64,000 nt of DNA from NCBI RefSeq assembly GCF_016545825.1, contig NC_052613.1:49210112-49274111 (forward strand), written 5' to 3'. Under the pieces are notes generated by a model. That model ran no database searches. It worked only from the letters and a program-made list of their open reading frames with translations, and had not been told where the DNA came from. Numbering within the stretch: the first letter of the stretch is position 1; each line of letters starts with the position of its first letter. Both the position numbers and the translations under genes were made by a program. Shown here piece after piece: positions 10,952 to 22,471 of the stretch. This DNA comes from Eucalyptus grandis. Taxonomy: Eukaryota; Streptophyta; Magnoliopsida; Myrtales; Myrtaceae.

Positions 10952-11827
10952 TTTGCACGCGAGACTCGACTCCAAGTGATGATGGACATAGCTCCTACTC
11001 TTGCGTTAGCAAGTAGACTTTGGATTTTGATTAAAAGTATTTTTTTAGGAAGGAAAGCTTGGTGATTGCAATCAGAATTGGCGTCGTGGATGATACTTTC
11101 TTATTCGGATATTTAACCAACCAGCTAGGAAGGAATAAATCTCTCGTGCAACGGCTAGTGGAAAATTGATTGGATTACTTGTTACATTTTGGAGGAGCTT
11201 TAAAAGGAAAGTTTTCATAAAAATCTTCAAGTTTCTAAACTTTCCTCAAACTTTGAAGGCGAGCTATTCTTTATAAATATAGACACTCGACTTTTGGAAA
11301 CCCGACTTGCTGTATGGGCAACAAATCTTACGGGAAGCTTCAACCTTGGCGATCCTCATGCCATCAGATCTTCTTAACCAAATCCAAGGCCAATGGGTGG
11401 ATTGGCCAGATGATCCTCTTAGAGATATGTCTAACAGTTAGCTTGGACTAGGAGGGATATAAGAGGAGGTCTCAAAGTAGAAGGAAAATAATTTGCTTTC
11501 ACAAGTATTGGAGCTTTTAATTCTAAAGTTTGAATGATGTTTGTGATCATTTACATTTTATTCAATGAGCAAAATTGTGTAACCTTTTAGAGGTCGAAGG
11601 GTGTGAGGAGTTTCACAAATGAGCCCGAGTGTTCAGTGCTCAGATCTTGTAATTTTTAATCAGTTCTTATCAGTGAATTCCAACCAATTGGCTGTAGCAC
11701 GGGAGAGTGGACATAGACTTGCAAAAGCCGAACCACTATAATATTGAGTTTGCAATTCTCTATCTCTTACTCTTCTAATTTTTTAATAGAATTGTGCACT
11801 GGTAAGATCTAACTACTTTACAGGAAG
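10952..11827 (+). mobile_element. Unclassified insertion between two leader copies, LTR-like
   Basis: 876 bp with no counterpart in units 1 or 3. It has TATA-like boxes at 11272-11279 and 11458-11463, a poly(A)-signal-like region, and near its end the text AAAGCCGAACCACTATAA, which is typical of plant copia LTRs. I see no second LTR, primer site or coding region, so a solo LTR or small terminal-repeat element is most likely. Ends and target duplication could not be fixed. Confidence 0.4.
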
Positions 11828-12795
11828 GAAATTGCCTCCTGATTTATTCTAGATGATACATCGATTCATCATGTTTCATGTATGAATGTGAAATTGGACA
11901 TTTCGATTCATCAATAAATGTGTCACGTCTTATCGATTGTCCCATGTTGATAATAACCAAAATTGGACATTTCGTCCCAATTCGCAATAGAGAGAGAAGA
12001 TAGAGCGAAGGAAGAGAGTTGGGGAAATTCGCGAATCCGGGGACCCGCTTTAAATGGAAAACTAACCACAAATTGAGAAATAGTGAAAATTGCTACGATG
12101 CTTCTGGGAGAGCTTCTGAGAGAGAGAGAGAGAGAGAGAGAGAACGATTTGGGCACGGCAAAACGAGAAGCAAGAAGGCAAACCGCGTGCCCTAATGCAG
12201 AACCAAAGACTACCAAGTTATTGCATCAAAAGATCAATTGTGACCCCCTTCAGGTTCCTTGAAGTTCTCGCGTATTTGCCTCCTCTCCCTCCGTTCTTTT
12301 TGGCTCAATCCCCCCGCGCGCGCACCTCAGATAAGAAAGATCATGGAAAGCCAATACAAAGTCGAGAAAACAAATACTTTCTTTAAGGAAATTTGAAGAG
12401 GAAAAGAGAACAGCAAGAGGGATCACACAGTGAGGAACGAGGGATAATGCGTGCTCTATTTTGAGATGAGTGCTTAATCAAGATTGAAATCCACTGTTGA
12501 TAACAAGGTTGAGTAAATGCCTGATCCAAACAAAATTGCAAGAAAGTACAGAACCTAAATAAGGTCCGTTCTCTTTATTGTTGTACTTTCTTTCCATATC
12601 AAGTAGGAAAGCACGCTTAACATTCTCGGAACCATCCCCCAAGATGTAATTTCAACTCCTCCTTTTCTGGGAAATTCTGATAAACTGTATATAAAACGGT
12701 CAACTCCCCCCTCATCACTTCGACACAGCCCTCTCACTTTCCCAAAACACTTTGCTCCGCTCCCAGATTCACACACCCTTGCTCTTCTTGGCATC
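11828..12795 (+). promoter_or_regulatory. Leader/promoter of gene A2
   Basis: Homologous to 2249-3091 of unit 1. It contains a (GA)n run at 12118-12142, the CTTCCTTGAAGTTCTC block and a TATATAAA at 12688-12695. Compared with unit 1, about 10 bp just before the TATA box are deleted, which joins TGTA directly to TATAAAACGG. The ATG is about 100 bp downstream. Confidence 0.6.
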
Positions 12796-13524
12796 ATGCC
12801 GGACTTCAGGCAGCCAGCTGCTGCTGCTGCTGCTGCTGCGTCTTCTCAGGCGGGCATCGCTGGACCTTCATTGGTGGCCCATGCTGAGACTGAGAAAGAC
12901 ATGCCACCGGCTCTCTCTGATGGTAACGAAGTCCCGTTGCCGCTTTCTAATCATGAGGTGATCCCGTCTCCTCTCTCTGATAGTGACGCAATCCACAGTC
13001 TGAATCTCATCACTCCTTCGCAACACCAAGTTCTCCGGTTTCGGCACGCGCGGTTGCACATAAATCCACCTCCGGAAACCCTACTCCACCATCACACCAT
13101 TGACATCGAGCTAATCCAAATGACCGATGATGATAAGGCGAGAAGGAAGAGGCTTCCGCCAGTGAATCTGGGGAAGGTGTTCCTCGGACTGACCTACCAG
13201 GCAATGGTGGCGTTCATGGTCTTCCAGGTCGACATAGATAATTTACACCACTCAATGATTCTTTCATTTCTCCTCAGTTTCTCCGAGGTCGCGGTGGTGG
13301 TAGGGTTCACGGCTTGCATTGTCGGGGTTTTGATGCGCGAACTAGCGTACACGGAGATGGCAATGGTCGCTGAGAGAGCGGGGTCCGCTTCTGCCGCGTT
13401 AGGGTTTTTCCTAATGATGACCATGTTCTTGAGCAAATTGTGTATAGGCATTGGATGGGTTTGTGCTGTTGTATCCTTTCTGGCTTTTGTCTTACTCTTC
13501 TTGAAGATGAGAAAGGCAGGCTGA
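12796..13524 (+). CDS. Gene A2: uncharacterised small membrane protein, four predicted helices
   Basis: 242 aa, paralogue of A1. It starts at the same ATG position after the same CTTCTTGGCATC context. The N-terminus has an expanded alanine run (A8-A15) from a GCT repeat. The three LSD-type 10-residue repeats are kept (LSDGNEVPLP, LSNHEVIPSP, LSDSDAIHSL). The loop after the first helix is four residues shorter than in A1 (FQVDIDN replaces FHFSTSIDMEN), offset by the longer alanine run so total length is equal. Helices two to four are nearly identical to A1, including the buried Glu. The frame is intact. Gene B2 converges on it. Function unknown. Confidence 0.75.
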   Translation: MPDFRQPAAAAAAAASSQAGIAGPSLVAHAETEKDMPPALSDGNEVPLPLSNHEVIPSPLSDSDAIHSLNLITPSQHQVLRFRHARLHINPPPETLLHHHTIDIELIQMTDDDKARRKRLPPVNLGKVFLGLTYQAMVAFMVFQVDIDNLHHSMILSFLLSFSEVAVVVGFTACIVGVLMRELAYTEMAMVAERAGSASAALGFFLMMTMFLSKLCIGIGWVCAVVSFLAFVLLFLKMRKAG

Positions 13525-14485
13525 TCCCAATTATACGACATTAATTAGGTCGACTTTCAGTCTCGATGGGAATTAAGTCTAGTTACAATGAAAAGAATTT
13601 TGTTGTACTTTCAACTAGTTGGTGGAGGGCGCTAAGAGAAGTTTAGCGGATAATCATTGATGATAGGACTTCCTATTTGGACGGTTGCATGTCTTTTTTC
13701 AAGTAATGAGATATATAAATGTATAGTATGTAGAGTATGCAAATTTGGAATAAAATTTCTAACTCGGGCTCCGAAGGATATCCGGTCAGATCTCACAAGC
13801 TGCATATAAATTCCTTAGATTCAAGGTCGCCTTTATAGCTCGAAAGCAGGAACCTCTCTCATTCATAGGGTTTTGTGGAGTGTTCCATATATGGATATTT
13901 AGGTGTATGCATCGTGTATGCTGTAAGTTATTAAAAAAATAAAAACATGTCCCCAAATTTTAGATAGATCCTTTTGGCCATTATCGTGGATGGTTATATT
14001 AGGTGGTTCTGCATGGCCTGCATGCTGCGCGGTTGACAATCTCTTCCTTTTTTGAATCCAAGATCTTTTCTTTTTTTTTCTTTTTTTTTTCCTTCTTAAA
14101 CAGTACTAGATATATAATAAGCTTGATCGATAAAATTGGTATATTTTGGGACAAACCGTAATAAGTGTTTCCATTCAAAGATCTCCAAATTCTCTTCCCC
14201 TTTTGATGATAGCTTACCAGATATTCGTTGACTCCTCGAGCTGGAGGGTATGTTTTTGGTGCCAATTTTAATGAATAAGAAGCGATTTATCCCGCTTAAT
14301 ACGTGTTATTTTGTGTGGCGCATAACTTGGACACACATTTATGCATATAACCTTGAAATTCTTATTCCATGTGAGGAAAACAGTGCGATCATATACTCAG
14401 TACCTTAGTAGTTAGACAAACCCAAGACGAAACAAAATCACGAGAGCCCATCATACACCAAAGTATATGCTTGAAACATAAATAA
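13525..14485. other. Spacer between the 3' ends of A2 and B2
   Basis: Shared unit spacer, about 200 bp shorter than in unit 1. No gene is seen. Confidence 0.5.
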
Positions 14486-14869
14486 TCATTGCTCAGCTAC
14501 ATTAAATCCTACAACACGATCAGCCCCCGGGGAGCAGACCTGGGACACGGCCAAGACGGACAAGAACGCTACCGCGGATGTCATGGAAATCACCGATAAG
14601 TAGCAGCAAGCGCTAGCTATCTGCGGTATGTGGTGGACCATGAGGGAGGAATAAGCCCCGGCGAAGGCAGCCATGAGGGAGAGGACAAAGCCTTGGAAGG
14701 TCGAGGGGGATGGGCCGCCCTTGAGGAACAAGGTGGGGATTGGGTTGCCGTCGATGAACTCGCATGGCAGCTGAACGAGGGCTGTGGCGGCCGTGAAGGA
14801 CACCCAGATGATGCATTGCAAAATGGTGATCCTGGTCGTTTGATGAGCGTTTGATGGGTCGCGCGACAT
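14486..14869 (-). CDS. Gene B2: uncharacterised small membrane protein, three predicted helices
   Basis: 127 aa, paralogue of B1 with six substitutions, of which four lie in the C-terminal tail (R112C, G118R, I122F, D123N). The other two are conservative (V39I, F91L). The frame is intact and the start context is the same as in B1. A TATA-like box on the minus strand is at 14953-14961, with the 106-bp double repeat behind it (14965 and 15071). Function unknown. Confidence 0.75.
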   Translation of the reverse strand: MSRDPSNAHQTTRITILQCIIWVSFTAATALVQLPCEFIDGNPIPTLFLKGGPSPSTFQGFVLSLMAAFAGAYSSLMVHHIPQIASACCYLSVISMTSAVAFLSVLAVSQVCSPGADRVVGFNVAEQ

Positions 14870-15729
14870 GATAACGTACGCGGATTAGAGGAACAGTGCT
14901 GGGTGGGGTGTGTGAAAATTGCAGTGCGTTCACCTTCCAATCGACCGTGTCTCTTATATTCTCTTCTCAATCGACCGTGTCTAAGGAGTTGCATTCTCTC
15001 TTACTTGAACTTTCCAAGTAATTGATCGCATCTCTGTTGTCCGTGATGGCTCACGGTTGGCCAAAGGAAATCTCAATCGATCGTGTCTTGGGAGTTGCAT
15101 TCTCTCTTATTTGAACTTTCCAAGCAATTGACGTTGTCGAGTGCGATAAGACGGATGGGTCGGAACAGAAGGAAGACGTGTGCTAGGGTTTTAAAAAGGC
15201 GTGGAAAAGACGGAGTAGTTTACAGGAAGGGCGAGACGAAAGGTATGCACATAAACTCCTATAGTAACTTTCGTTGATGTTTACAAATGAAGTCATCGCT
15301 CACCTTTGTTTGAATTTGCATGTGAGCATAATTCATATGGTTGGTCCGGTGGCAAATGGAGTTTTTGTCATATTTCGCTCGAATTTACTGCGAAATTAGG
15401 TTGGTCATTCGGATAAGGAAGCTTCGACTAAACAGGTTAAAACGGATCTTGAAAGGAGAAGTCCAATCCCGTATGGATGTTATTTATAATCGAAATGGTA
15501 TTGCTGGAAAGGGGAAAAAAAAAAATCTGAGTTTAAGAAAGCTAGTGTAGGAAGACGACGATGGCCACGTCAACACGTCTCTCACGTAGAGGGAGAGGGA
15601 GAGAGAGAGCGCGCTAGACAATTTCAGCATAAAAATTGACCAAAAGCGACAGAATTTTTTGTCGCCGTAGGTCCATATTCAATCGCCTTTCCGTTCGCTT
15701 TATATCCTTTGCTAAAGGCTACAAACCTA
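14870..15729. other. Promoter region of B2 and unit spacer
   Basis: Contains the B2 TATA-like box, the double 61-bp repeat, and shared spacer. CGCCTTTCCGTT near 15683 is again the empty form of the foldback target site filled in unit 3. Confidence 0.5.
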
Positions 15730-16475
15730 TCATGATACATTCGATGACTTTTTTATTCTTGAAAATAATTTCCATTCAAAAATAATTTTTATCATTTCTA
15801 TTTTGGATAATAAAGAAGTAGATTTTTTTTTTTTTACTTTTGTTTACATTCCAAATTTATTTCATAGCCACTTTTTCTATTTTTGAAAATTAAAAAGAAG
15901 AAGAAGAAGAAAAAAACATGATAGTTACCAAACAAGCTTTAATTCTTTTGTAATTTCCATACACTTTGGTAACTCTAAAGTAACTAAACACGTACATGAC
16001 AACCAATCTATTTTTGTTCTAGAATAAATTTCCTGTTCTAGACTTGTCTCGGGAACAAAAATTTGTTTGGTGACGTAATTTTATTTTTCTATTTTTGAAA
16101 CAAATTTTTAATCCAAAAATAGGTTTGAAATAGAATTGAGAAGTAAAATTTTTTTACTTTTCCATTTCTGGAATAGAAATGAGAAATAAAAACTATTTTC
16201 ATCGCTTGTCTTCTCTAATAGTTGGCCATCCACCCCCATAAGCCACCATTCGTCGCCGCCAATCACCAATTGCCACCGGCATCTGTGGCCCGCCGGTCTC
16301 CACCATCTGCCATCCCTCAAGAGGGGGAAATTTTGTGTCGTTATCGTAACAAAAATTTTGCACCATTATCAAACATGAATTTTTACTTAAAAAATCATCC
16401 ATAATAGAAAAATAAAAATAAAAATATATTTCTATTCTAGAAATTAATTTTTGACCAAAATGTTATCATTCGCGC
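15730..16475. mobile_element. AT-rich foldback-like insertion (unit 2 copy)
   Basis: Counterpart of 6255-6975, with the same arms and a core at about 16210-16330. Absent from unit 3, so it entered before units 1 and 2 separated or was lost from unit 3. Confidence 0.4.
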
Positions 16476-16485
16476 CTTAAACTTG

Positions 16486-16550
16486 TCTTCTTCTTCTTCT
16501 TCTTCTTCTTCTTCTTCTTCTTCTTCTTCTTCTTCTTCTTCTTCTTCTTC
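16486..16550 (+). repeat. (CTT)n microsatellite
   Basis: An uninterrupted CTT run of about 65 bp. It is placed just after the AT-rich insertion and is absent from units 1 and 3, so it expanded only in unit 2. Confidence 0.95.
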
Positions 16551-17589
16551 GTGCTAAGGGGATTTGTTGAGTTTGCAAAATCTCATAATTCGGAGTGTAA
16601 CTTATGTTTATAAAAATAAAATAAAAAAGAGCAAATGAATTTACACAACCTTTAACACCTAAGAAAAAAATTATGTAAACTTTTAAACGTTACCAAAAAA
16701 AAACCCAACCATTTGCACCTTGGGCAAGAAGAACAATGCTTCAAACTTCCAAAGGAAATTCAACTGTTCACTCGCAGAACAAAAATGATATAAATTCCTT
16801 CCATTCTCACCATTAAATTGCCACACATAACCTTACATGACTCGCCAAGTACTAGCACTAAAAGTGTATTATATTAGAAACTTATACACGTAGGCAAAAT
16901 GCATCGATTTACTAGTGATGCATATTCATTTTTTTTTTTTTTTTTTTTGAATGAAAAATTGAATTTTATCCTTAAATTATTGTCAGTGATAAGTGTGGAG
17001 GGTCCAATTGTAATGAAATGTTATACATGTTCAAAATTTGAGTAGTAGTATGATGATGAGTTTTGTAAATCATCATTATTATTATCGTTGTTGCTGTTGT
17101 TTTTCTATTCCCATACTATATATACATTGTTGAATTGTCACATTCTATATATTAAGATGAAAGGGAGGTAAATAGTAAATTGGCCATGTGGTTTCTCGAG
17201 GAATTTATAATGATGATTTTTTTATTCACAAAAATAGCTATTATCTTTGGATAAATATCAAAGAATATATTAATCTAAGTGGAATTAGAAAGTGAAGAAG
17301 AGGATTTATTTAATTGTTTTGATTTTTTTCTAATTTCACACTTTACTAATTATATTCTTAGTTTTAAAGGTACTATTAAATATTTTATTATTTACTGAAA
17401 TAATATTTTTATATCAGATGATTTGAATAATAACTTTTAATTTGTATTCCAATTGCTATATTTATTGCAACGTTAAATCTATTTATCAAAATAAAAATGA
17501 GAGTACAATAGCAATAGGGTGATGTGGTTGTCTTAGGAATGATGAATTTATTTTCCTTTTTGAAAAGTTGAAAATGATAATATTAGTTG
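16551..17589. other. Unit 2 spacer
   Basis: Counterpart of about 7420-8529 with small indels. No coding region is supported. Confidence 0.5.
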
Positions 17590-19693
17590 TATTATGGAAA
17601 GCAGGCAATCGAACAATATAGTAAATCGAACAAAGAAATGAATCAGACACTAAATTTACATGGCTCAATCTAAGTAATAGACATCAAGGTGAGTAGCATT
17701 GATGTTCATCATAAATTAAACAATACAACGGAGATTACAATTACACTTATAAGTCATTCAAAAGTGGAGACCTTATATTAGGGAACTTATTCAAACTAGG
17801 AAACCACTTAAAGTATAAACCAACTTAAATTAGAAAACCTAGTTGAATTAGGAAAGCTTTCTTTTTTTAGCTTAAACTCGAGAAATATTCTCAATAATTT
17901 TCACCCTGGCTTGACAGTTGAGCCAAGTCATAGTCACTTTGCTTTGCTACTATTCTCTCATGGTCCCTCGGGGACTCAACCACTACAAAGATCTTCGAAG
18001 CTCACTTGAACTTCACTATAATTTTGGACGTCTTCAATAAATAATTCGATCTATACTTTAGCTACTTCAAAAGAATTTTTTGACACAATCTTCTCAACCA
18101 CATTGATAAAACAATACTATTGTTGCATTCATATATGTAAGAGGTCGAACATGCATATTGTCAAACTCAACAGTTACAACAACCATTGGCTTTAGATGCT
18201 CCACTTCATTATAAGTACCATCCATATAAGTTATTCTATTATTACTTACCACCTTAGGAGTTTCTCGTTGGAACTTCACCTTGAGCCAAACATTGTTTAA
18301 ATCCGTATGAACCCTACCACAAGCACTCCTATCTAGAAGTATGGGAGACTTGTCAAACACAACTTCTTTGTTAATTATAGGTGAATTTAATTTCACCCAC
18401 CACCAGCCGTAATCACGTTTACCTTATGCGTAGCCTAAAAATATATACTTTCCTACCGTCGTATTAATCTTACCCTCATTCACCGAACATAACACAGGCA
18501 ACTATATATTCTAAGAATAGTTTTTTCAGCAATGTCATGTGAACATACTTCCTCAATAGTCCAACATCCAATCGCAATTGACGTGAACCTATTAATTAGA
18601 TAGCTGACCACACTAAATGTATCCACAAGAAATGTGCTAGCCATACCAACATTAGATAGCATTTATGGGTCATCTCTATTAACATTTTGTTCATCAACCT
18701 TTGAAATCTATTATGGTTCATCGACATTATTGTAGTGTCTTATTATCCCTTCCTTCATACATAATTTGTTTAACAGCTCTTAACAAAACTTCATACTACT
18801 ATCAATCTGCACATGCCTAATGGTCTTACAAGTCTCATTTTTTATCAAACTCTAAGTTACCTGATCTTGATAACAACAGCAAATTTGTGCCATGACACAA
18901 AAACTCTAGCCTTCCTCAAGTAATCATCAGCAACTATTAGCATAAATCTATCATTCTTCCTTTAAAAAAATCATGACAGCTCACGAATTTTCAAGTAAAT
19001 CAACTCTACAATCTCCGTGATTTTTTGGAGAGTCATACTAAATTGCATTTTTTTTTTTTGTTATCCCTGTATACATTCAGTTTATTAGCCACATAACCAC
19101 ATAACAAATTCATTTCGTCTAGATACTTTAGGTTTCTATCGTTAATATGTTCCAAATGCATATGCCACAATTTAGACTCTCGAACAAATCATTTGACATC
19201 TCCATGGTGATATTCATTACCATCTTATTTTGAAGTTCATACAAACCACAATGCGTGAGTCCTCTCATTATCATCAAAGCACCTCGAACAACCTTTAGAA
19301 TTACACATTTTAAAGCATATCAACACCCACTGAATCTAGTTACTTAAGAAAATTACGTTTTCTTCAATTATGAAAAATGTCTTACTCCAATCAATGTCCT
19401 CACGATGATATCATGTATTTTGATTCCAACTTTGCCAATATCTACAACTTCCTACTCAATCTTATTCATTAATTGCACATTACCACTATTCATGCACCAA
19501 TAAGTAATAAGTCAGTTCCTAATTGGTATAGCATGAAATGAATAACTGGAATCCATAATCCATTAGTCAAATGATGAATCATTGGTGATAGGCATGACAT
19601 AATAAACATTATTTAAATTACAGTCAATTATAGCTACAACACCATCCGCATATACCATTTTAATTCCCTAACCTTATCTTTTGTAAGCTTAAG

Positions 19694-19732
19694 GCAATCC
19701 TTTTTAAAATGCTTCTTACCACAATTTCGACA
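19694..19732 (-). pseudogene. Gag zinc knuckle of the copia element, one residue short
   Basis: Translates to CRNCGKKHFKKDC. The retroviral-type knuckle is CX2CX4HX4C; here the second spacing is three, a one-codon loss that would disturb zinc binding. It confirms orientation and the gag-protease order of the element. Confidence 0.6.
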
Positions 19733-20029
19733 TAAAACACAACCAATCCTAGATTGACCGCCTCTATTCAGACTTGCATTACTTCTGCTAACACAAGTAC
19801 TAGTGCTTCATCTTCCTTCACCTACTAAATGTGCATGCACAAATTCACATGATTCTCTTTACGGAATGTCCTCACTTAGAGTCAAATTACAAATATCATT
19901 GAACATCAAGCTTCTCAACCTAGAAGAATGACTAATAGAAGTAACAATAATATTCCAACTATAAAGTAACGAGGACAGCATAATCAATGCACACATCTCA
20001 TCCTCAAAGTTTATATCAATTGAACTCAT

Positions 20030-20227
20030 TTAACTAACAATCACACTGAATTCATTAATATGCTTAATAATCGACACACCTTTGCTCATTTTTAAGTCAA
20101 ATAGAAGTCGCATCAAGTAAACCTTGTTGATTGCATATGGCTTTTTATACATGTTCAATAAGGCATTTATTAAACCCACAGTGATCTTCTCTTCCATAAT
20201 GTGAAGCAAAACATTACAAGCCAACAT
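20030..20227 (-). pseudogene. Copia gag fragment
   Basis: A 65-codon open piece containing KVYLMRLLFDLKMSKGVSI and HINEF. This is the conserved gag segment of plant copia elements ('L-hh-h-M-x-E-G-x-S-h-x-x-H-h-N-x-F'). It lies between the primer site and the zinc knuckle. Confidence 0.65.
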
Positions 20228-20444
20228 CAGCCAAATAATACCAACGCTTGTTTATCTATCGAATTCCAATTAGCATGCTTCATTGCCTTTGGCTTCCTCC
20301 CAAACAAGGGCAAGTGTAGTTTTCTCTAGTACATATATTTTCTAAAACCCAATTATTTCTCATCAAATCTATCAATTTTTACTTTTCCTTCTTCTATCAC
20401 CATCGATTAGCTTAAACTCAGGCAAGTATGGCTCTGATATCAAT

Positions 20445-20939
20445 TGTTGCGGCAACAAATAATCGACAATAATATAAATAAATGAGGAAAATGACTCTGA
20501 CACGAATTTTATGTGGTTTGGTTGATGTGATCTATATTCACATGGAGAGTAGCACTAAATTGCACTATAGATAAAGCGACACGACGGAGATTACAACCAC
20601 ATTCCAACTATTCAAACACTTTCAATGTTTACTAGCCCCTGATTACACTCAATAGTTCATGGTATTTAGCACTTAAATTTTCACGAAAGAAGTACTCGTT
20701 CTATAAAGAGAATTACACAAAATATTACCTGCATAATTTTCATTGTTTCAAACACTTTTGGATTACTTCAAGATGCAATTCACAAGAAGTCACCTCTTGG
20801 ATTTTCTGCATAAAGAAAACCCACTTCTTAAATAGACAAGAATTGGATTTAAAATAAGAAACTCTTTTTAGGAAACCTATTTAAATTAGGAAAAATTCAT
20901 TTTTTGGATTTAACTCTAGACATGTTTTTGTTTTCAACA
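20445..20939 (-). repeat. Copia LTR (495 bp)
   Basis: Bounded by TGTTG and CAACA short inverted repeats. Next to its inner edge is the primer-binding site, so this is the 5' LTR of a minus-strand element. Related but diverged LTR sequence occurs at 8530-8845, 17590-17896 and 27720-28250. Confidence 0.65.
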
Positions 20940-21007
20940 AAATTCTTGTTTTATGAACACTTCTTTTATTCTCCAACTCTTACTGCCATTATATGCCATT
21001 ATATATT

Positions 21008-21632
21008 GGAAAAGTACCAAAAAAAGTCTATGGCATTGGTACCTATTCAGTCATAAGCTTTTTGATTTGATCAATTTAGTCCTAAATATTTTTATATTTA
21101 TACAAATTTAGTCCTTCCGGTCAATTTTGGTGGGCCGGCACACCGGCCGTATGGTTTTCCTTTTCTTTTTTTCTTCTTCCTTCTTGGGCATCTTCTACTT
21201 ACAGTGGCCAATGAGGCTTTGATAAGGGTTGCGAAACCCTTGTCGGTAGCCTCACTCGGCCTCACCTAGGGCCACGGATGAGATGGCTTTGCCCATATCT
21301 GGGCGAGGCTGCCTTCACCTAAGGCAAGGCCATGGCGAGGCTAGCCTCGCCCAAATCTAGGTGAAGCCACCTCACTTGTGGTCTCCAGGCCTCACCAGCC
21401 ACTACGGGGATTCAAGGAGGAAGAAGAGCAAAAAAAAAAAAATTAAAAAATTGCCACGTCAGTGTTGGCCAGATGGTCGACGTCCACATCAGCATTAGCT
21501 AGCCAAAATTAATCAAATTGACTAAATTAATACCAGCGTGAAAATATTTGGGATTGAATTAGTTTAATTGAAAAATTTATGATTGAATCGGTACCAATAC
21601 CATAAGTTTAGGAGTTTTTGGTACTTTTCTCC
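21008..21632. mobile_element. Foldback (MULE-like) element with GC-rich core
   Basis: Terminal arms are inverted: left GGAAAAGTACCAAAAAAAG, right ending TTTTTGGTACTTTTCTCC. The arms carry the words TTAGTCC, CCGGTCAATTTTGG and their complements. The core (about 21180-21430) is GC-rich with GGCGAGGCTAGCCTCGCCC. It is a subfamily of the element at 25882. The flanks (TTATATATT and TAATCTATT) agree in only seven of nine bases, so the target duplication is uncertain. Unit 3 homology starts exactly at its right end. Confidence 0.65.
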
Positions 21633-22471
21633 ATAATCTATTGTACAATAATGTCAACATAAATCTAGAAGACGTTGAACAGTTTTGTGATTAAGTAAAC
21701 GCGTAGATATCTTACAAAAAAAAGAAGAGGATCAATCTGCAAATTCGTATTTAAAGTACCCGGAAAGTTCGTGGCTCATCTATCTCAATCTGCAAATTCG
21801 GGCCAACCAGTGAAAACTGCAGCGATGCTTCTGGGAGAGCTTCACAGGGGCTTCTCGACGACGAAAGGGAGGGAGGGAGAGAGACGGAGTTATTACGGAC
21901 CCTTCAGACAAGCAAAAAAGAACCGCGTGCCCTAATGCAGAACCAAAAGATCAATGGCGACTCCCTTCACGTTCCTTGAAGTTCTCCTGTATTTGCCTCC
22001 TCTTTCCCCATGTTCTCACGGCAGAAACCAAGAGAAAGCCAGAGTTTAGCGTCTGTGCACCATTAGCTTATTCATGTGGACTCACCCAACTTAGTCCATA
22101 TGACACAACATCCCCCCAATGTAGGACTTATTTCGCCTAACACCTCGAATAAGAAAGATCATTGAAAACCTATGGAGTCGCGAAAAAAATATTTTCTTCA
22201 GGGAATCTGAAAAAAAAAAAAGTACTAAGGAAAGTTTGTGTCTTTTTTTGAGATAACCGCTTAATCTAGATTGAAATCCACTTTCTGTTAATAAGGAGGC
22301 TAAGTAAATGCAGTATTCAGATAAGATTGCAAAAAAGAAGAGCGCCTAAATAAGATCCCTCTTTTTCGTTATTGTTCATTCTTCGTACGTCGAATAAGGA
22401 AAGTTCACTCAACATTCTCGGAACCAACCCAGATCACATTTCAACCTCCTTTCCTCGGAAATTCATGTGAA
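21632..22471 (+). promoter_or_regulatory. Leader of gene A3, TATA box disrupted
   Basis: Matches the orphan leader closely to about 22415 and then the unit 1 leader more loosely. The position of the TTTATAAAACGG box of unit 1 reads TCTACAAAAACGAA here (about 22492), so the TATA core carries a T-to-C change. A possible substitute, CTATAAG, lies near 22518, inside the extended reading frame. Confidence 0.5.

Larger units (their letters stand above)
17590..20939 (-). mobile_element. Decayed Ty1/copia retrotransposon with two LTRs, internal RT/RNase H deleted
   Basis: Minus-strand element of about 3.3 kb. The upstream LTR is 20445-20939. The primer-binding site is at about 20430-20442 (TGATATCAGAGCC on minus, matching the usual initiator-Met tRNA site). 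Gag follows (20030-20227), then a zinc knuckle (19694-19732), a protease remnant (WIMDSSYSFH with a stop before it, near 19525-19560), the integrase end (18480-18662, with YLINRFTSIAI and EEV) and the start of the RT-side linker (18094-18396). The RT core and RNase H are missing. A diverged second LTR lies at about 17590-17896. Stops and shifts throughout show it is dead. Confidence 0.7.
9996..21631 (+). repeat. Tandem unit 2 (orphan leader, insertion, leader, gene A2, gene B2, copia, foldback)
   Basis: Second copy of the unit and the longest one. It differs from unit 1 in having two leader copies in series, a complete second copia LTR with gag, and a complete foldback element at its right end. 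Confidence 0.75.
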
